From Rheinheimera nanhaiensis E407-8 (lineage in GTDB: Bacteria > Pseudomonadota > Gammaproteobacteria > Enterobacterales > Alteromonadaceae), in assembly GCF_000296695.1 (NCBI RefSeq), contig NZ_BAFK01000014.1, forward strand, positions 1 to 64,000: a stretch of 64,000 nucleotides of DNA, written 5' to 3'. The translations under genes and the position numbers were made by a program. The notes under the pieces were generated by a model. It did no database searches, had not been told where the DNA came from, and worked only from the letters and a program-made list of their open reading frames with translations. This document shows, in pieces, positions 9,312-18,554 of the stretch (positions are counted from its first letter, which is position 1; every line of letters starts with the position of its first letter).

Positions 9312-10190
9312 ATGACTAAGACATACGAAAAATATTATGTTCCCGCCCAGAGCCCCTGGCCAATCGTTGGCGCTGTTGCGCTGTTTCTGATTGCCTTTGG
9401 TGCCGGCACCTATGTTAACGAAGTAACCAAACAACAACCTGGCTTTGGCGGCTATATGCTGGCTGCCGGTTTTGTAGTACTGATTTTTATGCTGTTTGGC
9501 TGGTTTAAAAACGTCATTGATGAGTCGATGAGCGGTTTGTACAGCGCGCAAATGGACCGCTCGTTCCGTCAGGGCATGAGCTGGTTTATTGTGTCAGAAG
9601 TGATGTTTTTTATGGCGTTTTTTGGTGCCTTGTTTTACGGCCGGGTTATTGCACTCGACTGGTTAAGTGGCGGCAGCAACAATGCGATGACCTTTGAAAT
9701 TCTCTGGCCAAATTTTGAAGCCATGTGGCCGTTGTTAAAAACGCCCGGTGGTATTGAAACCCAGGCCATGCCTGCTACCGGTCTGCCACTGATTAACACC
9801 GCCATTCTGGTGCTGTCGTCAATTACCTTGCACTTTGCCCATACCGGCTTAGAGCAACACAAGCGCGGCCAGTTAAAGCTGATGTTACTGGTGACTTTGC
9901 TGCTGGGTGCAACTTTCCTTGGTTTACAGGTGTATGAGTATATTCACGCCTATCGCGATCTGGGGCTAACGCTGGCATCCGGCTTTTATGGCAATACCTT
10001 TTTCCTGCTTACCGGCTTTCACGGTATGCACGTGACACTGGGGGCCATCATCCTGCTGTTTGTGTTTTTGCGCGTATTAAAAGGCCACTTTACACCCGAG
10101 AAGCACTTTGCTTTTCAGGCAGCGGCCTGGTACTGGCACTTTGTTGATGTCGTGTGGCTGTGTTTGTATGTGTTTGTTTATGTAATTTAG
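9312..10190 (+). CDS. coxC: Cytochrome c oxidase subunit III
   Basis: A 292-residue integral membrane subunit with seven predicted helices. Family marks include the N-terminal YYVPAQSPWPIVG, the internal RQGMSWFIVSEVMFF, HFAHTGLEQHKRGQ, TGFHGMHVTLG and the ending AAAWYWHFVDVVWL. It stabilises subunit I and the proton pathway but carries no redox centre. It starts one base after the ctaG stop, with GGGGA as ribosome site inside the end of ctaG, so translation is likely coupled. Confidence 0.97.
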   Translation: MTKTYEKYYVPAQSPWPIVGAVALFLIAFGAGTYVNEVTKQQPGFGGYMLAAGFVVLIFMLFGWFKNVIDESMSGLYSAQMDRSFRQGMSWFIVSEVMFFMAFFGALFYGRVIALDWLSGGSNNAMTFEILWPNFEAMWPLLKTPGGIETQAMPATGLPLINTAILVLSSITLHFAHTGLEQHKRGQLKLMLLVTLLLGATFLGLQVYEYIHAYRDLGLTLASGFYGNTFFLLTGFHGMHVTLGAIILLFVFLRVLKGHFTPEKHFAFQAAAWYWHFVDVVWLCLYVFVYVI

Positions 10191-10192
10191 TG

Positions 10193-10402
10193 TCAGTAGG
10201 GCCTGGGGTTGGTGTCTATCAGCCCCAGTAGCTGCGCTAAAAAGATCAGTAGCAGTGCCAGTGCTGAAAACAGCACCCGACGCCCGAGAAAACGCGACAT
10301 GCGAACGTTTGGCTGTGGCTGGCGCAGCATCACCAGCGCCGCCCGCACCAGATTAAAAATAATAAAAAGTAGTAGCGCGATGACAACAAGCTTTATCAAC
10401 AT
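10193..10402 (-). CDS. DUF2909 family twin transmembrane protein
   Basis: A 69-residue protein with two membrane helices (MLIKLVVIALLLFIIFNLV and VLFSALALLLIFLAQLLGL) joined by a basic loop, matching the short DUF2909 family that is commonly found between coxC and the SURF1 gene on the opposite strand. Its role is unknown; the location suggests oxidase assembly. The start has a strong GGAGG site on the minus strand. Its stop is two bases from the coxC stop, and its start is 26 bases from that of SURF1, so any read-through oxidase transcript is antisense to this gene. Confidence 0.85.
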   Translation of the reverse strand: MLIKLVVIALLLFIIFNLVRAALVMLRQPQPNVRMSRFLGRRVLFSALALLLIFLAQLLGLIDTNPRPY

Positions 10403-10428
10403 AGCAAACCGCCTCCGGGAGCTGGGTT

Positions 10429-11160
10429 ATGCGCATTAAACTGGCAAAACAGCACTTTGCCGTTAATCCGCTGTGGCTGTGCCTCACTCTGACCGCTTTT
10501 GCCATTTTAATCAACTTGTCCTGGTGGCAACTAAACCGCGCCGGTGAAAAAACTGCACAATTGCAACGTCTGGCTGCTTTACAAACCGCGGGCGCTTTAA
10601 CACCAGCGCAATTAGCTGAGCTGGAGCCTGCGGCTATTGATGGCGCACCGCTTAGCGGCGAAGCACGCTGGCTTGCCCCCTACAGTTGGTTGCTGGATAA
10701 CCAGATTGTCGGGGGCCAGGTGGGCTACGATGTCATCGTACCGGTGCAGGTTGAGGGCTTAACCCCCCTGTTACTGGTGAATTTAGGCTGGGTAGCCGGC
10801 GGGCGCGACCGCCGTCAGCTGCCGCTTATCGAGATACCCGAGCGTATTCGTTTAGATGGCTTGTTACGCACCGAAGTGTCGGGGCTGATGTTACTGGGCC
10901 AGAATGCCGAAGAAACCGGCAGCTGGCCAATGCGCATTCAGCAGGTTGATTATGGCGAGTTGGCGCGCATCAGTGGTCTTCACCTGTTGCCGGTGTTGTT
11001 ATATCAGCAGCAAAGCACTGAGTTTATCAGCCATTATCAGCCGGTGGTGTTGCCACCGGAAAAGCACCGGGGTTATGCACTGCAATGGTTTTTACTGGCA
11101 GTGGCCGTCGTTGGCGTGGCGCTGGCCGCCGCGCATCAGGGGAGAGTGCAAGATGAATAA
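10429..11160 (+). CDS. SURF1 family cytochrome oxidase biogenesis protein
   Basis: A 243-residue SURF1-like protein with one N-terminal and one C-terminal membrane helix and a periplasmic domain between them. Family motifs include LSWWQLNRAGEK near the first helix, YDVIVPVQ, LLVNLGWVAGGRDR and the closing HRGYALQWFLLA. SURF1 proteins help insert or deliver heme a to subunit I. This is the first plus-strand gene after DUF2909 and starts an assembly cluster whose members overlap one another. Confidence 0.95.
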   Translation: MRIKLAKQHFAVNPLWLCLTLTAFAILINLSWWQLNRAGEKTAQLQRLAALQTAGALTPAQLAELEPAAIDGAPLSGEARWLAPYSWLLDNQIVGGQVGYDVIVPVQVEGLTPLLLVNLGWVAGGRDRRQLPLIEIPERIRLDGLLRTEVSGLMLLGQNAEETGSWPMRIQQVDYGELARISGLHLLPVLLYQQQSTEFISHYQPVVLPPEKHRGYALQWFLLAVAVVGVALAAAHQGRVQDE

Positions 11161-11665
11161 GTATAAATTTATGGCGTTATTTATTGGCTGCTGTGCCCTG
11201 CCATTGCTGGCTGCCTGGCTGGTGCTGACACAGGGCTGGTTTAATGCCGGCGCTTCCAGTCAGGGCCAGTGGCAGCAACAGGAAGTGTTTTTACTGGCTC
11301 CCGCCACGGGCAAAGCGCACTGGCGTTTAGCGGTGGCGCCGGCGGCGAGCTGTGACAGTCAATGTCAGCAGGGCTTACACACCCTGCAGCAGCTGTATTT
11401 GGGCCTTGGGCGCAAACAGCAGCACGTACAGCCACTGCTGCTGGGTGATGCGACTGTGCCGGAGGCATACCAAGCTATTAGCAAGGCTGCGGTGTTATTA
11501 CCGCTGCCACAGCAGCTACAAAACCAGATCTTACTGATTGACCAGCAAGGGCTGGTGCTGCTGCGTTACCCGCTGCCGGCAACAGCAGAGCAGATGGCGC
11601 CAACCGCCAAAGCCATCCGGCAGGATTTACTTAAGTTAGTTAACTACGATCGGACCAGCGTATGA
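11153..11665 (+). CDS. Membrane-anchored, SCO-like small protein of the oxidase assembly cluster
   Basis: A 170-residue protein with an N-terminal anchor (MNKYKFMALFIGCCALPLLAA) and a periplasmic domain. A C-x3-C pair is present at C67 and C71 (SCDSQCQQGLHTLQ), the same spacing as the copper-binding cysteines of SCO proteins, in a segment that resembles a reduced thioredoxin fold (WRLAVAP before the motif, QILLIDQQGLVLLRYP later). Proteins like this are common between SURF1 and ctaA in gammaproteobacteria and are usually left hypothetical. The ATG at 11153 overlaps the SURF1 stop by 8 bases; a longer frame from 10904 is rejected because it lies within SURF1. A role in copper or thiol handling is inferred from position and motif. 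Confidence 0.85.
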   Translation: MNKYKFMALFIGCCALPLLAAWLVLTQGWFNAGASSQGQWQQQEVFLLAPATGKAHWRLAVAPAASCDSQCQQGLHTLQQLYLGLGRKQQHVQPLLLGDATVPEAYQAISKAAVLLPLPQQLQNQILLIDQQGLVLLRYPLPATAEQMAPTAKAIRQDLLKLVNYDRTSV

Positions 11666-12660
11666 AAAAACAACAATGGCTGGCGACTATCGCCATTTTC
11701 CTTACCATGGGCGTGATTTTACTGGGTGCTTATACCCGGCTGACCGATGCAGGTTTGGGTTGCCCTGACTGGCCCGGTTGTTATGGTTTTTTAAAGGTGC
11801 CGCAAAAGCCGCATCATGTCGAAGCGGCACTGCAAGCCTTCCCGGAGCGACCACTGGAGCCGCACAAAGCCTGGAATGAAATGATCCACCGCTACTTTGC
11901 CGGCAGTTTAGGCCTGCTGATTGCGGCCATGTTTTTTGTCGCGCTGTTTAACCGTGCCAGCCCTAAAGTGTTGCCGTCCGTGCTGTTAGCGCTGGTGGTG
12001 TTTCAGGCCGCATTGGGTATGTGGACAGTAACGCTAAATTTATTACCGTTGGTGGTAATGGGGCATTTGCTGGGCGGCTTTAGCCTGTTGTGCTTGCTGG
12101 CGGTGCATTGGTTGCGGCTGCACCCGCAGTATCAGGTGCAGGAGGCACAGCTGACCCCGCTAAAGCCTTTTGCTGCGCTGGCGATACTGGTACTGGTGGC
12201 ACAGATTACGTTGGGGGGCTGGACAGCAGCCAATTATGCGGCGCTGGCCTGCATCGATTTGCCAATTTGTGAAGCTGGCTGGCAGCAGCGGCTGAATATC
12301 AGTGAGGCTTTTGATTTACACCTTGGGCATGATGATTATGAATATGGTGTGATGTCGGCCGAAGCGCGGCAAACGGTACATGTGTTCCATCGTTTTGGTG
12401 CCTTGGTAACACTTACGGTGTTAGCGTTGTTTCTGTGGCAACTATGGCGCAGGGTGCAAAGCAGCTTGATGAAACGGTTAACCCTGGCGGCTGCCACATT
12501 GTTGGCAGTGCAGTTTAGCTTGGGCGTGGCTAATGTCGCATTGCATTTACCGCTGGCGAATGCCGTGGCACACAATTTTGTTGCAGCAAATTTACTGATG
12601 CTGCTGGTGGTGATTTACCTGCAGCTGGGGTTCGGCAGGCAACGGAGGGCGACAATATGA
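11662..12660 (+). CDS. ctaA: Heme a synthase (COX15/CtaA family)
   Basis: The 332-residue polytopic enzyme oxidises the C8 methyl of heme o to the formyl group of heme a. It has eight predicted helices. Visible motifs are the Cys loop [42 protein letters not shown] and [11 protein letters not shown], which carry the heme-ligand histidines and the conserved catalytic Glu. Its ATG overlaps the preceding stop by four bases and its own stop overlaps the ctaB start by four, so the cluster is translationally coupled. Confidence 0.97.
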   Translation: MKKQQWLATIAIFLTMGVILLGAYTRLTDAGLGCPDWPGCYGFLKVPQKPHHVEAALQAFPERPLEPHKAWNEMIHRYFAGSLGLLIAAMFFVALFNRASPKVLPSVLLALVVFQAALGMWTVTLNLLPLVVMGHLLGGFSLLCLLAVHWLRLHPQYQVQEAQLTPLKPFAALAILVLVAQITLGGWTAANYAALACIDLPICEAGWQQRLNISEAFDLHLGHDDYEYGVMSAEARQTVHVFHRFGALVTLTVLALFLWQLWRRVQSSLMKRLTLAAATLLAVQFSLGVANVALHLPLANAVAHNFVAANLLMLLVVIYLQLGFGRQRRATI

Positions 12661-13568
12661 GTATCGCTATTAAACGACTGAGCAATGTTGGCCGCGCTAA
12701 AGATTATCTCGAGCTGACCAAACCCAAGGTTGTCGCACTGTTAGTGTTAACCGCCTGGGTGGGCATGATGCTGGCCGTACCCGGCCTGCCGGATTTACTG
12801 ACAGTGCTGGCCGCTACGCTGGGTATAGGCCTGCTCTCGGCAGCAGCGGCCGCGATTAACCATGTGGTAGACCAGCGTATTGATGCGCAAATGGCCCGCA
12901 CTTATAGCCGTCCTGTCGCCAAAGGCCGGCTAAGCAGCAAACAAGCCAGCAGCTTTGCCTTTAGCCTGGCAATAACCGGTTTTATCATTTTATATAGCTT
13001 GGTAAATGCCTTAACCGCCTGGCTGACGCTGGCCAGCCTGTTTGGTTATGCCGTGGTGTACACCATGTTTTTAAAGCGGGCGACGCCACAAAATATCGTT
13101 ATTGGTGGCTTAGCCGGCGCTATGCCGCCGCTGCTGGGCTGGGCGGCTATAACCGGCAGTGTCGACGGCCACGCCCTGCTGCTGGTAATGATTATCTTTA
13201 CCTGGACGCCGCCACATTTTTGGGCGTTGGCGATTCATCGGCGCGATGATTATGCCCGCGTCAATATGCCGATGCTGCCGGTGACGCATGGCATTGAGTT
13301 TACCAAAAGCGTTATTTGTTTATACACGGCGCTGCTGTTTATTGTTTGCTTGCTGCCCTATTTGGTGGGCATGAGCGGGGCGATCTATCTGCTGGGCAGT
13401 GCGCTGCTAAACCTGCGCTTTATGCAGCATGCCTGGAAACTAAAGTTTAACCCTGACAGTGGCAGCGCCATGGCTACCTTTAAGTTTTCTATTGTGCATC
13501 TGATGGTATTATTTCTGCTGTTGTTAGTGGATCACTATATTAAGGTGGCGCCGATTTATGTTTCGTAA
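12657..13568 (+). CDS. ctaB: Protoheme IX farnesyltransferase (heme o synthase)
   Basis: A 303-residue UbiA-superfamily prenyltransferase that adds a farnesyl group to heme b, the step before heme a synthase. The first Asp-rich motif ([19 protein letters not shown]) and the second region ([19 protein letters not shown]) are intact, with about nine membrane helices and the N-terminal [14 protein letters not shown] signature. It could equally be named cyoE, but its position after ctaA in an aa3-type operon favours ctaB. The end overlaps the SCO1 gene by 11 bases. Confidence 0.97.
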   Translation: MSIAIKRLSNVGRAKDYLELTKPKVVALLVLTAWVGMMLAVPGLPDLLTVLAATLGIGLLSAAAAAINHVVDQRIDAQMARTYSRPVAKGRLSSKQASSFAFSLAITGFIILYSLVNALTAWLTLASLFGYAVVYTMFLKRATPQNIVIGGLAGAMPPLLGWAAITGSVDGHALLLVMIIFTWTPPHFWALAIHRRDDYARVNMPMLPVTHGIEFTKSVICLYTALLFIVCLLPYLVGMSGAIYLLGSALLNLRFMQHAWKLKFNPDSGSAMATFKFSIVHLMVLFLLLLVDHYIKVAPIYVS

Positions 13569-14190
13569 ACTGTTGTATGTGTTGTTGGCGGCAGGGGCCT
13601 TGGTCACTGGCGTTGTGTTGTATCAGTTGGCCAGCACCAGCGCTGAACCAAAGCTGGCGCTGGTATACCCGCAACCAAGAGCGCTGGCAGACTTTAGCCT
13701 GACCGATCAGCATGGTGACACGGTAAACCGTGAGCGGCTGTATGGCCAGTGGACCCTGGCCTTTGTCGGTTATACCTATTGCCCGGATATTTGCCCGTTA
13801 ACCCTGGCCAAGCTGGCCGGCGTGCAGCCCGAGTTAGCGGCACTGGTGAAAGAGCCGCTAAAAGTCTGGTTTATTTCTGTTGATCCAAACCGTGATACCA
13901 TAGAGCAGTTAGATAACTACGTCAGTTATTTTGAGCAGGCTAATGTGCTGGGCATGACAGCAGGCCATGATCAGTTGTTTCCTTTTGTCCGCCAGTTGGG
14001 GCTGATGTATGCATTAAGCAGCACCACCGAGCAGAACTATCTGGTTGATCACAGTGCTTCTGTCGTGCTGATTAACCCGCAGGGCCAACTGGTGGCAATG
14101 TTTAAACCACCGATGCAAGTCGGCCAACTGCCGGTGGTGGACGCCGAACAGCTGTTAGCTGATTTCCCGCTGGTATTGGCGAAGCTTTAG
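13558..14190 (+). CDS. SCO1/SenC family copper chaperone
   Basis: A 210-residue membrane-anchored thioredoxin-fold protein that delivers copper to the CuA centre of subunit II. Copper ligands are C75 and C79 ([15 protein letters not shown]) and H165 ([11 protein letters not shown]). One N-terminal helix anchors it in the inner membrane. It closes the oxidase cluster. Its TAG stop shares the four bases TTAG (14187-14190) with the stop of the convergent deacetylase gene, leaving no space for a conventional terminator. Confidence 0.96.
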   Translation: MFRKLLYVLLAAGALVTGVVLYQLASTSAEPKLALVYPQPRALADFSLTDQHGDTVNRERLYGQWTLAFVGYTYCPDICPLTLAKLAGVQPELAALVKEPLKVWFISVDPNRDTIEQLDNYVSYFEQANVLGMTAGHDQLFPFVRQLGLMYALSSTTEQNYLVDHSASVVLINPQGQLVAMFKPPMQVGQLPVVDAEQLLADFPLVLAKL

Positions 14191-15215
14191 TTAAGCCAGG
14201 GCTGTGAATACCAATAGAAATAGCCTTTGCGGCTAAGTGATGGCGCCGTGCAGTTGTAGCGGCTGCGGCCTTTATTCAGCGCTTTACTGGCACGTACGCT
14301 AAAGGTGTTGTCATTCAGCCATTGTGGCGTCATGACTTCGCTGCCGGCAAAACACTGTAACTGCTGGCGGTTAAAGTCCGCCACCTTTAGTGTGAGGGTA
14401 AGCGGGGGTGGGTTTTGGCTGACCAGTGGGTCTACACCATGATAATCGCTGATGCTAAAAGCCAGCGTGCGTAGCTTCTGCGCTAAGTCTTTCAGCTCGG
14501 CATAACGGCCGGCGGCCGGAAAGCGCGGCAAGCGGGTTAATGCACTGTCAGCACCGATAGCGCCGGAATGCTGGCCGATGCCAATAAAGCCCAACTCGCT
14601 GACTAATTGCTCCAGCGCTGCGCTGTATTCGCCATAAGGATAGGCCAGCCATTGATGGCGTTGTCCGGTAACCTGTTCAATTTTATCTTCGGCCGCCAGT
14701 ATGCTTTGCTTCATGCGTGCCAGCCATTGCAGCTCTGTTTCGCCCGGTTCCGGTCTGGCCATATGTTCATGCCACATGGCATGGTTCGCTACCAGTACGC
14801 CCTCGTCTGACATTTGCTTCACTTGCTGCCAGTTCAGCAAAGGGCCATCGCCTTTATCAATGCTGCCGGGGCTGATAAAGATAGTGTAGGGGTAACCAAA
14901 TTGACGCAAAATAGGGTGGGCGGTGGTGAAGTTATTCTCGTAGCTATCGTCAAAAGTGATCACCACAGCGTTCTGCGGTATCGCAGTGTTTTGTTTTAAA
15001 TGCTGAATTAACACATCCAGGCCAATCACCTGAAACTGGTTGTCTTTGAAGTATTGTAAATGGCCACGCAGCTCATCGGCCGTCACGCTGCTGACCCTTG
15101 GCGTATCGCTGGCGACATGATGGTAAATCAGCATCACTGCTGCCTGAGCCGGGGCAATAAGCAAACAGCCTACCGCCAACAGTAAGCTACTGAATTTTTT
15201 TAGCTGGTGTTTCAT
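14187..15215 (-). CDS. Secreted polysaccharide deacetylase (NodB homology domain)
   Basis: A 342-residue exported protein with a signal peptide (cleavage near AQA-AV at residue 26) and a carbohydrate esterase 4 domain. NodB motifs: LIYHHV at the start of the barrel, the catalytic/metal pair D89-D90 in TFDDSYENN, metal-binding H145 and H149 (NHAMWHEH), and AYPYGEYS. The C-terminal ~100 residues form a separate beta-rich segment with two cysteines, possibly substrate binding. It should remove N-acetyl groups from a periplasmic or extracellular glycan such as PNAG or peptidoglycan; the substrate cannot be told. It lies downstream of nfuA on the same strand with a weak hairpin between. Confidence 0.92.
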   Translation of the reverse strand: MKHQLKKFSSLLLAVGCLLIAPAQAAVMLIYHHVASDTPRVSSVTADELRGHLQYFKDNQFQVIGLDVLIQHLKQNTAIPQNAVVITFDDSYENNFTTAHPILRQFGYPYTIFISPGSIDKGDGPLLNWQQVKQMSDEGVLVANHAMWHEHMARPEPGETELQWLARMKQSILAAEDKIEQVTGQRHQWLAYPYGEYSAALEQLVSELGFIGIGQHSGAIGADSALTRLPRFPAAGRYAELKDLAQKLRTLAFSISDYHGVDPLVSQNPPPLTLTLKVADFNRQQLQCFAGSEVMTPQWLNDNTFSVRASKALNKGRSRYNCTAPSLSRKGYFYWYSQPWLN

Positions 15216-15234
15216 AGAGAGTGCCCGTCACAGT

Positions 15235-15252
15235 AAAAAACCTGCTGGTTTT
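15235..15252 (-). terminator. Possible weak terminator between nfuA and the deacetylase gene
   Basis: On the minus strand AAAACC-AGCA-GGTTTT forms a 6-base stem with a tetraloop and is followed by two more T's. It lies between the nfuA stop and the deacetylase start. The stem is short and the T-tract is mostly within the stem, so this is a weak call. Confidence 0.3.
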
Positions 15253-15309
15253 ATACCACAAGCGGGCACTAAACGCAGCTGCCGTCAGGTGGGCAGCCTG
15301 GTGGTAAGC

Positions 15310-15888
15310 TTAATAATAAGAGTGCTCACCGCGCTGATGTTCGGTAATGTCGCGCACACCAGACAGCTCACCGCTAAAGCGGTTTAACAGCTCTTTTTCA
15401 ATCCCTTCTTTTAAGGTTAAATCCACCTGAGAGCAGCCATTACAACCACCGCCAAATTGCAGCACAGCTACGCCGTCATTGGTCAGCTCCATTACGCTAA
15501 CACGGCCACCGTGGTTAGCCAGCTGCGGGTTAATTTCGCTGTCAATCACGTACTGCACCCGCTCTAATAACGGCGCATTGTCACTCACCTTGCGTACTTT
15601 GGCATTCGGCGCTTTTAACGTCAGCTGCGAACCCATCTGATCGGTGACAAAATCAATTTCAGCATCGACTAAAAACGGCTGGCTCTCGTTATCCACCACG
15701 GCGTTAAAACCGGTAAAGTCGAGCATCAGGTCGCTGTCCTCTACCGCATCCGGTGGACAGTAAGATACGCCGCACTCCGCTTGTGCCGTGCCCGGGTTAA
15801 CTACGAAAACGCGAATATGGGTGCCTTCTGGCTGCTTGGCCAGCAGTTTGGCAAAGTGCTGCTGCGCCTGTTCTGAAATCGTAATCAT
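15310..15888 (-). CDS. nfuA: Fe-S cluster carrier protein NfuA
   Basis: A 192-residue protein with an N-terminal degenerate A-type domain and a C-terminal Nfu domain. The cluster-binding CxxC is at C149 and C152 ([14 protein letters not shown]), the same numbering as E. coli NfuA. Two further N-terminal cysteines (C39, C44) remain. It binds a [4Fe-4S] cluster and delivers it to target enzymes, especially under stress. In E. coli, nfuA follows gntX beside the divergent bioH; here the comF (gntX) and bioH homologues are nearby but a metallopeptidase gene lies between. Confidence 0.97.
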   Translation of the reverse strand: MITISEQAQQHFAKLLAKQPEGTHIRVFVVNPGTAQAECGVSYCPPDAVEDSDLMLDFTGFNAVVDNESQPFLVDAEIDFVTDQMGSQLTLKAPNAKVRKVSDNAPLLERVQYVIDSEINPQLANHGGRVSVMELTNDGVAVLQFGGGCNGCSQVDLTLKEGIEKELLNRFSGELSGVRDITEHQRGEHSYY

Positions 15889-15896
15889 AATAGTAC

Positions 15897-15913
15897 CTGA
15901 CTAAATTACTAGG
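15897..15913. promoter_or_regulatory. Possible IscR-like site upstream of nfuA
   Basis: CTGACTAAATTACTAGG resembles the half-conserved core of type 1 IscR sites (TTGACT-N4-TACTCGG-like) as I recall them. It lies only 8 bases upstream of the nfuA ATG, which is close for a promoter operator. The symmetry is imperfect. Low confidence. Confidence 0.25.
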
Positions 15914-16013
15914 TTAATGGCTATGATACTCCTCCTGCTGCACTGATGCCAGCCCCCCTTGAGTTTTGCCGCTGTTCTGGCTAACGTAGCCGCAGCAAAA
16001 AGGACATCAACTA

Positions 16014-18554
16014 ATGAAATATTACACTGCATTAAGCCTGTTACTACTCAGCGTTGTGAGTTCCGCTAAGCCAGCATACAGCCCGGCCCCCAGCCAGTCG
16101 ACCCTGCCCGCTCCGCAGCAGGTGCTGGGTTTTACCGTGGGTGACTGGCACGCCCGCCATGATCAGATCCAGCGCTACTTTGAGCAGCTCGACGCAGCCT
16201 CAGCCCGTGCGCAGCTGGAAGTTATTGGTTATAGCCACGAACAACGGCCCTTGCTGCAGCTGGTGTTGTCGTCTGAGCGCAACATGCAGCGGCTGGAGCA
16301 GATCCGCCAGCAGCATGTTGCCGCCGCCCGCGATGGCGCAACTCTGCCGGACGATGCGCCGGTGGTGATCTGGCTTGGCTACAGCGTGCATGGTAATGAG
16401 CCCAGTGGCGCCAATGCGGCTATGTTGGTGGCGCAGTATTTGGCCGCCGCCGAAACTGCCGAGGTGAAACAGTGGCTGGAAAACGCCATTATCTTATTGC
16501 AGCCGGTATTAAACCCGGACGGCCATGACCGCTTTGCGCTGTGGGCCAATATGCACAAGGGGGCGGCACCGGTGGCCGATCCACAGCACCGCGAGCATAT
16601 CGAGCCCTGGCCTAATGGCCGGCCAAACCATTACTGGTTCGACTTAAACCGCGATTGGCTATTACTGCAGCATCCGGAAAGCCGGGCCCGTATTGCGCAG
16701 TATCAGCAGTGGTTACCGAATGTAGTGGGTGACTACCATGAAATGGGCACCAACAGCAGTTACTTTTTCCAACCCGGCATTCCCAGCCGCAATTATCCGC
16801 TAACGCCCAAGCGCAACTTTGAGCTGACGGCAGAGCTGGCGCAGTTTCATGCCGCAGCATTCGATGAGCGCGGCCAGTTGTATTACACCGAAGAGAGTTT
16901 TGACGACTTCTATGTTGGCAAAGGCTCAACCTATCCGGATATTCAGGGCAGTGTCGGTATTTTATTTGAACAGGCCAGTAGCCGTGGCCATTTGCAGGAC
17001 AGCATTAATGGCCCGCTTAGTTTCAGTGCCACTATTCAAAACCAGCTGACAGCTTCGTTATCAACCATTCGCGGCGCAGTGGCCAAACGTGCCGAGCTGT
17101 TGGCTTATCAGCAGTCGTTTTATAAATCGGCCTTACAGCAAGCGCGCGCCAGTAAAATTAAAGGCTATATGCTAACGGAGAGTGCGGATAAAACCCGGCT
17201 GGCTGCGTTGCTGGACGTGCTGCAGCGCCACCATGTGCAGGTGTATGCCCTAAGCCGCGACTGGCAGGATGATGACAACAGCTATGCCGCTGGCAGCAGT
17301 TATTATGTACCGCTGCAGCAACCGCAATACCGGCTGATTAAAGCTATGTTCAGTACGGAAAAAACCTTTAAAGATAATACCTTTTATGATGTGTCAGCCT
17401 GGACCTTACCCTACGCCTACAATATTGCTTTTACTGCGCTTAACCGTGAACCGGCAAGTAGTTTGCTAAGCAGCAGTTGGCCGGCGGCACCGGCCAAAGC
17501 ACCGCCGCTAACTGCAGGCGCTTATGCCTATGCGTTTAACTGGCAGGATCAGCAGGCGCCGTTATTTTTGCAGGCGTTACTGGCCGAGCAGTTAGTGGTG
17601 CGCGCAGCGATGAAAGACTTCAGCGCGCTAAGTGGTGACGGCGAAATAAGCTTGCCGGCCGGCAGCATGGTGGTGGCTGCTGGTTTGCAACAGCAGCAAG
17701 ACTGGTTCGAGCGTCTGCAGCGCGTGCAGCAGCGCTTTACGTTGCCGCTGCAGGCAATCCGCTCGGGTTTAACCCCTACTGGCAGCGATTTAGGCAGCCA
17801 CAACTTTAGTCCGGTGCAGTTGCCACAGGTGTTACTGCTGGCAGGGCCGGGGATGAGCTCTACTGAGGCCGGTGAAGCCTGGTATAACCTGGAGCGACTG
17901 GCCGGTATTTCGCCCAGTATGGCCGAGCCGCAGCGTTTAGCACAGCTGGATTTAAGCCGGTACAGCCATATTATTTTGCCAGATGGCAACTACCGTAGCT
18001 GGCAGGACACTGAGGTGACTAAGCTACGCCAGTGGCTGGAGCAAGGCGGTGTGCTGTGGGGCCATAAAGGGGGCGCTGCCTGGCTGGCGCGGGTGGGTTT
18101 GCTGAAGACCGGCGTCTGGCAGGGCGAGGAAATGAGTAGCCTGATCCCGGCCGATAACCTGCAGTATCAGGATAAAGAGTTGCTGGCCGGCAAACAGCGT
18201 ATTGCGGGGGCGATTTATCAGGCCGAGCTGGATTTAAGCCACCCGTTAACCTTTGGCCTAACCAGTAACCGTTTACCGGTGTTTAAGAACAGTACCAGCT
18301 TGCTGCAGCCCAGCCACAAACCCTTTGTTAATGTGGCGCTGTACAGCGAGCAGCCACAGCTGGCCGGTTACACGGCAGCAGAATACCTGCCGCGCATCAA
18401 ACAAAGTGCAGTGCTGCTGGCACACAATGCCGGTAAAGGCCGGGTGATTGCCATGACCGATAACCCGGTATTTCGCGGCTATTTTTATGGCTCCAGCCGG
18501 CTGTTGGTCAATGCACTCTATCTGGGCCACAGCTTTAGCGCTGACGCCGGTTAA
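16014..18554 (+). CDS. Secreted M14-family zinc carboxypeptidase
   Basis: An 846-residue exported metallopeptidase. A signal peptide (MKYYTALSLLLLSVVSSAKP) precedes a carboxypeptidase A-like domain in the first ~370 residues: zinc ligands H126 and E129 (HGNEPSG), third ligand H242 (GDYHEMG) and catalytic E319 (LFEQASSRG), plus the NPDGHDRF and DLNRDW substrate-binding blocks. The C-terminal ~450 residues include a class-I glutamine-amidotransferase-like region (ILPDGNYRSW, LRQWLEQGGVLWG) typical of this subgroup. It probably degrades peptides in the periplasm or outside. An AAGGA site precedes the ATG. It sits between nfuA and comF, an insertion relative to E. coli gene order, and its stop overlaps that of comF by four bases. 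Confidence 0.93.
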   Translation: MKYYTALSLLLLSVVSSAKPAYSPAPSQSTLPAPQQVLGFTVGDWHARHDQIQRYFEQLDAASARAQLEVIGYSHEQRPLLQLVLSSERNMQRLEQIRQQHVAAARDGATLPDDAPVVIWLGYSVHGNEPSGANAAMLVAQYLAAAETAEVKQWLENAIILLQPVLNPDGHDRFALWANMHKGAAPVADPQHREHIEPWPNGRPNHYWFDLNRDWLLLQHPESRARIAQYQQWLPNVVGDYHEMGTNSSYFFQPGIPSRNYPLTPKRNFELTAELAQFHAAAFDERGQLYYTEESFDDFYVGKGSTYPDIQGSVGILFEQASSRGHLQDSINGPLSFSATIQNQLTASLSTIRGAVAKRAELLAYQQSFYKSALQQARASKIKGYMLTESADKTRLAALLDVLQRHHVQVYALSRDWQDDDNSYAAGSSYYVPLQQPQYRLIKAMFSTEKTFKDNTFYDVSAWTLPYAYNIAFTALNREPASSLLSSSWPAAPAKAPPLTAGAYAYAFNWQDQQAPLFLQALLAEQLVVRAAMKDFSALSGDGEISLPAGSMVVAAGLQQQQDWFERLQRVQQRFTLPLQAIRSGLTPTGSDLGSHNFSPVQLPQVLLLAGPGMSSTEAGEAWYNLERLAGISPSMAEPQRLAQLDLSRYSHIILPDGNYRSWQDTEVTKLRQWLEQGGVLWGHKGGAAWLARVGLLKTGVWQGEEMSSLIPADNLQYQDKELLAGKQRIAGAIYQAELDLSHPLTFGLTSNRLPVFKNSTSLLQPSHKPFVNVALYSEQPQLAGYTAAEYLPRIKQSAVLLAHNAGKGRVIAMTDNPVFRGYFYGSSRLLVNALYLGHSFSADAG

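Noticed and set aside
10904-11152. Longer version of the SCO-like small gene
   Set aside because: This part lies within SURF1 and lacks coding character; ATG 11153 starts a membrane anchor.
15280-15299. GCTGCC / GGCAGC hairpin downstream of nfuA
   Set aside because: A 6-base stem without a T-tract on either strand; not convincing as a terminator.
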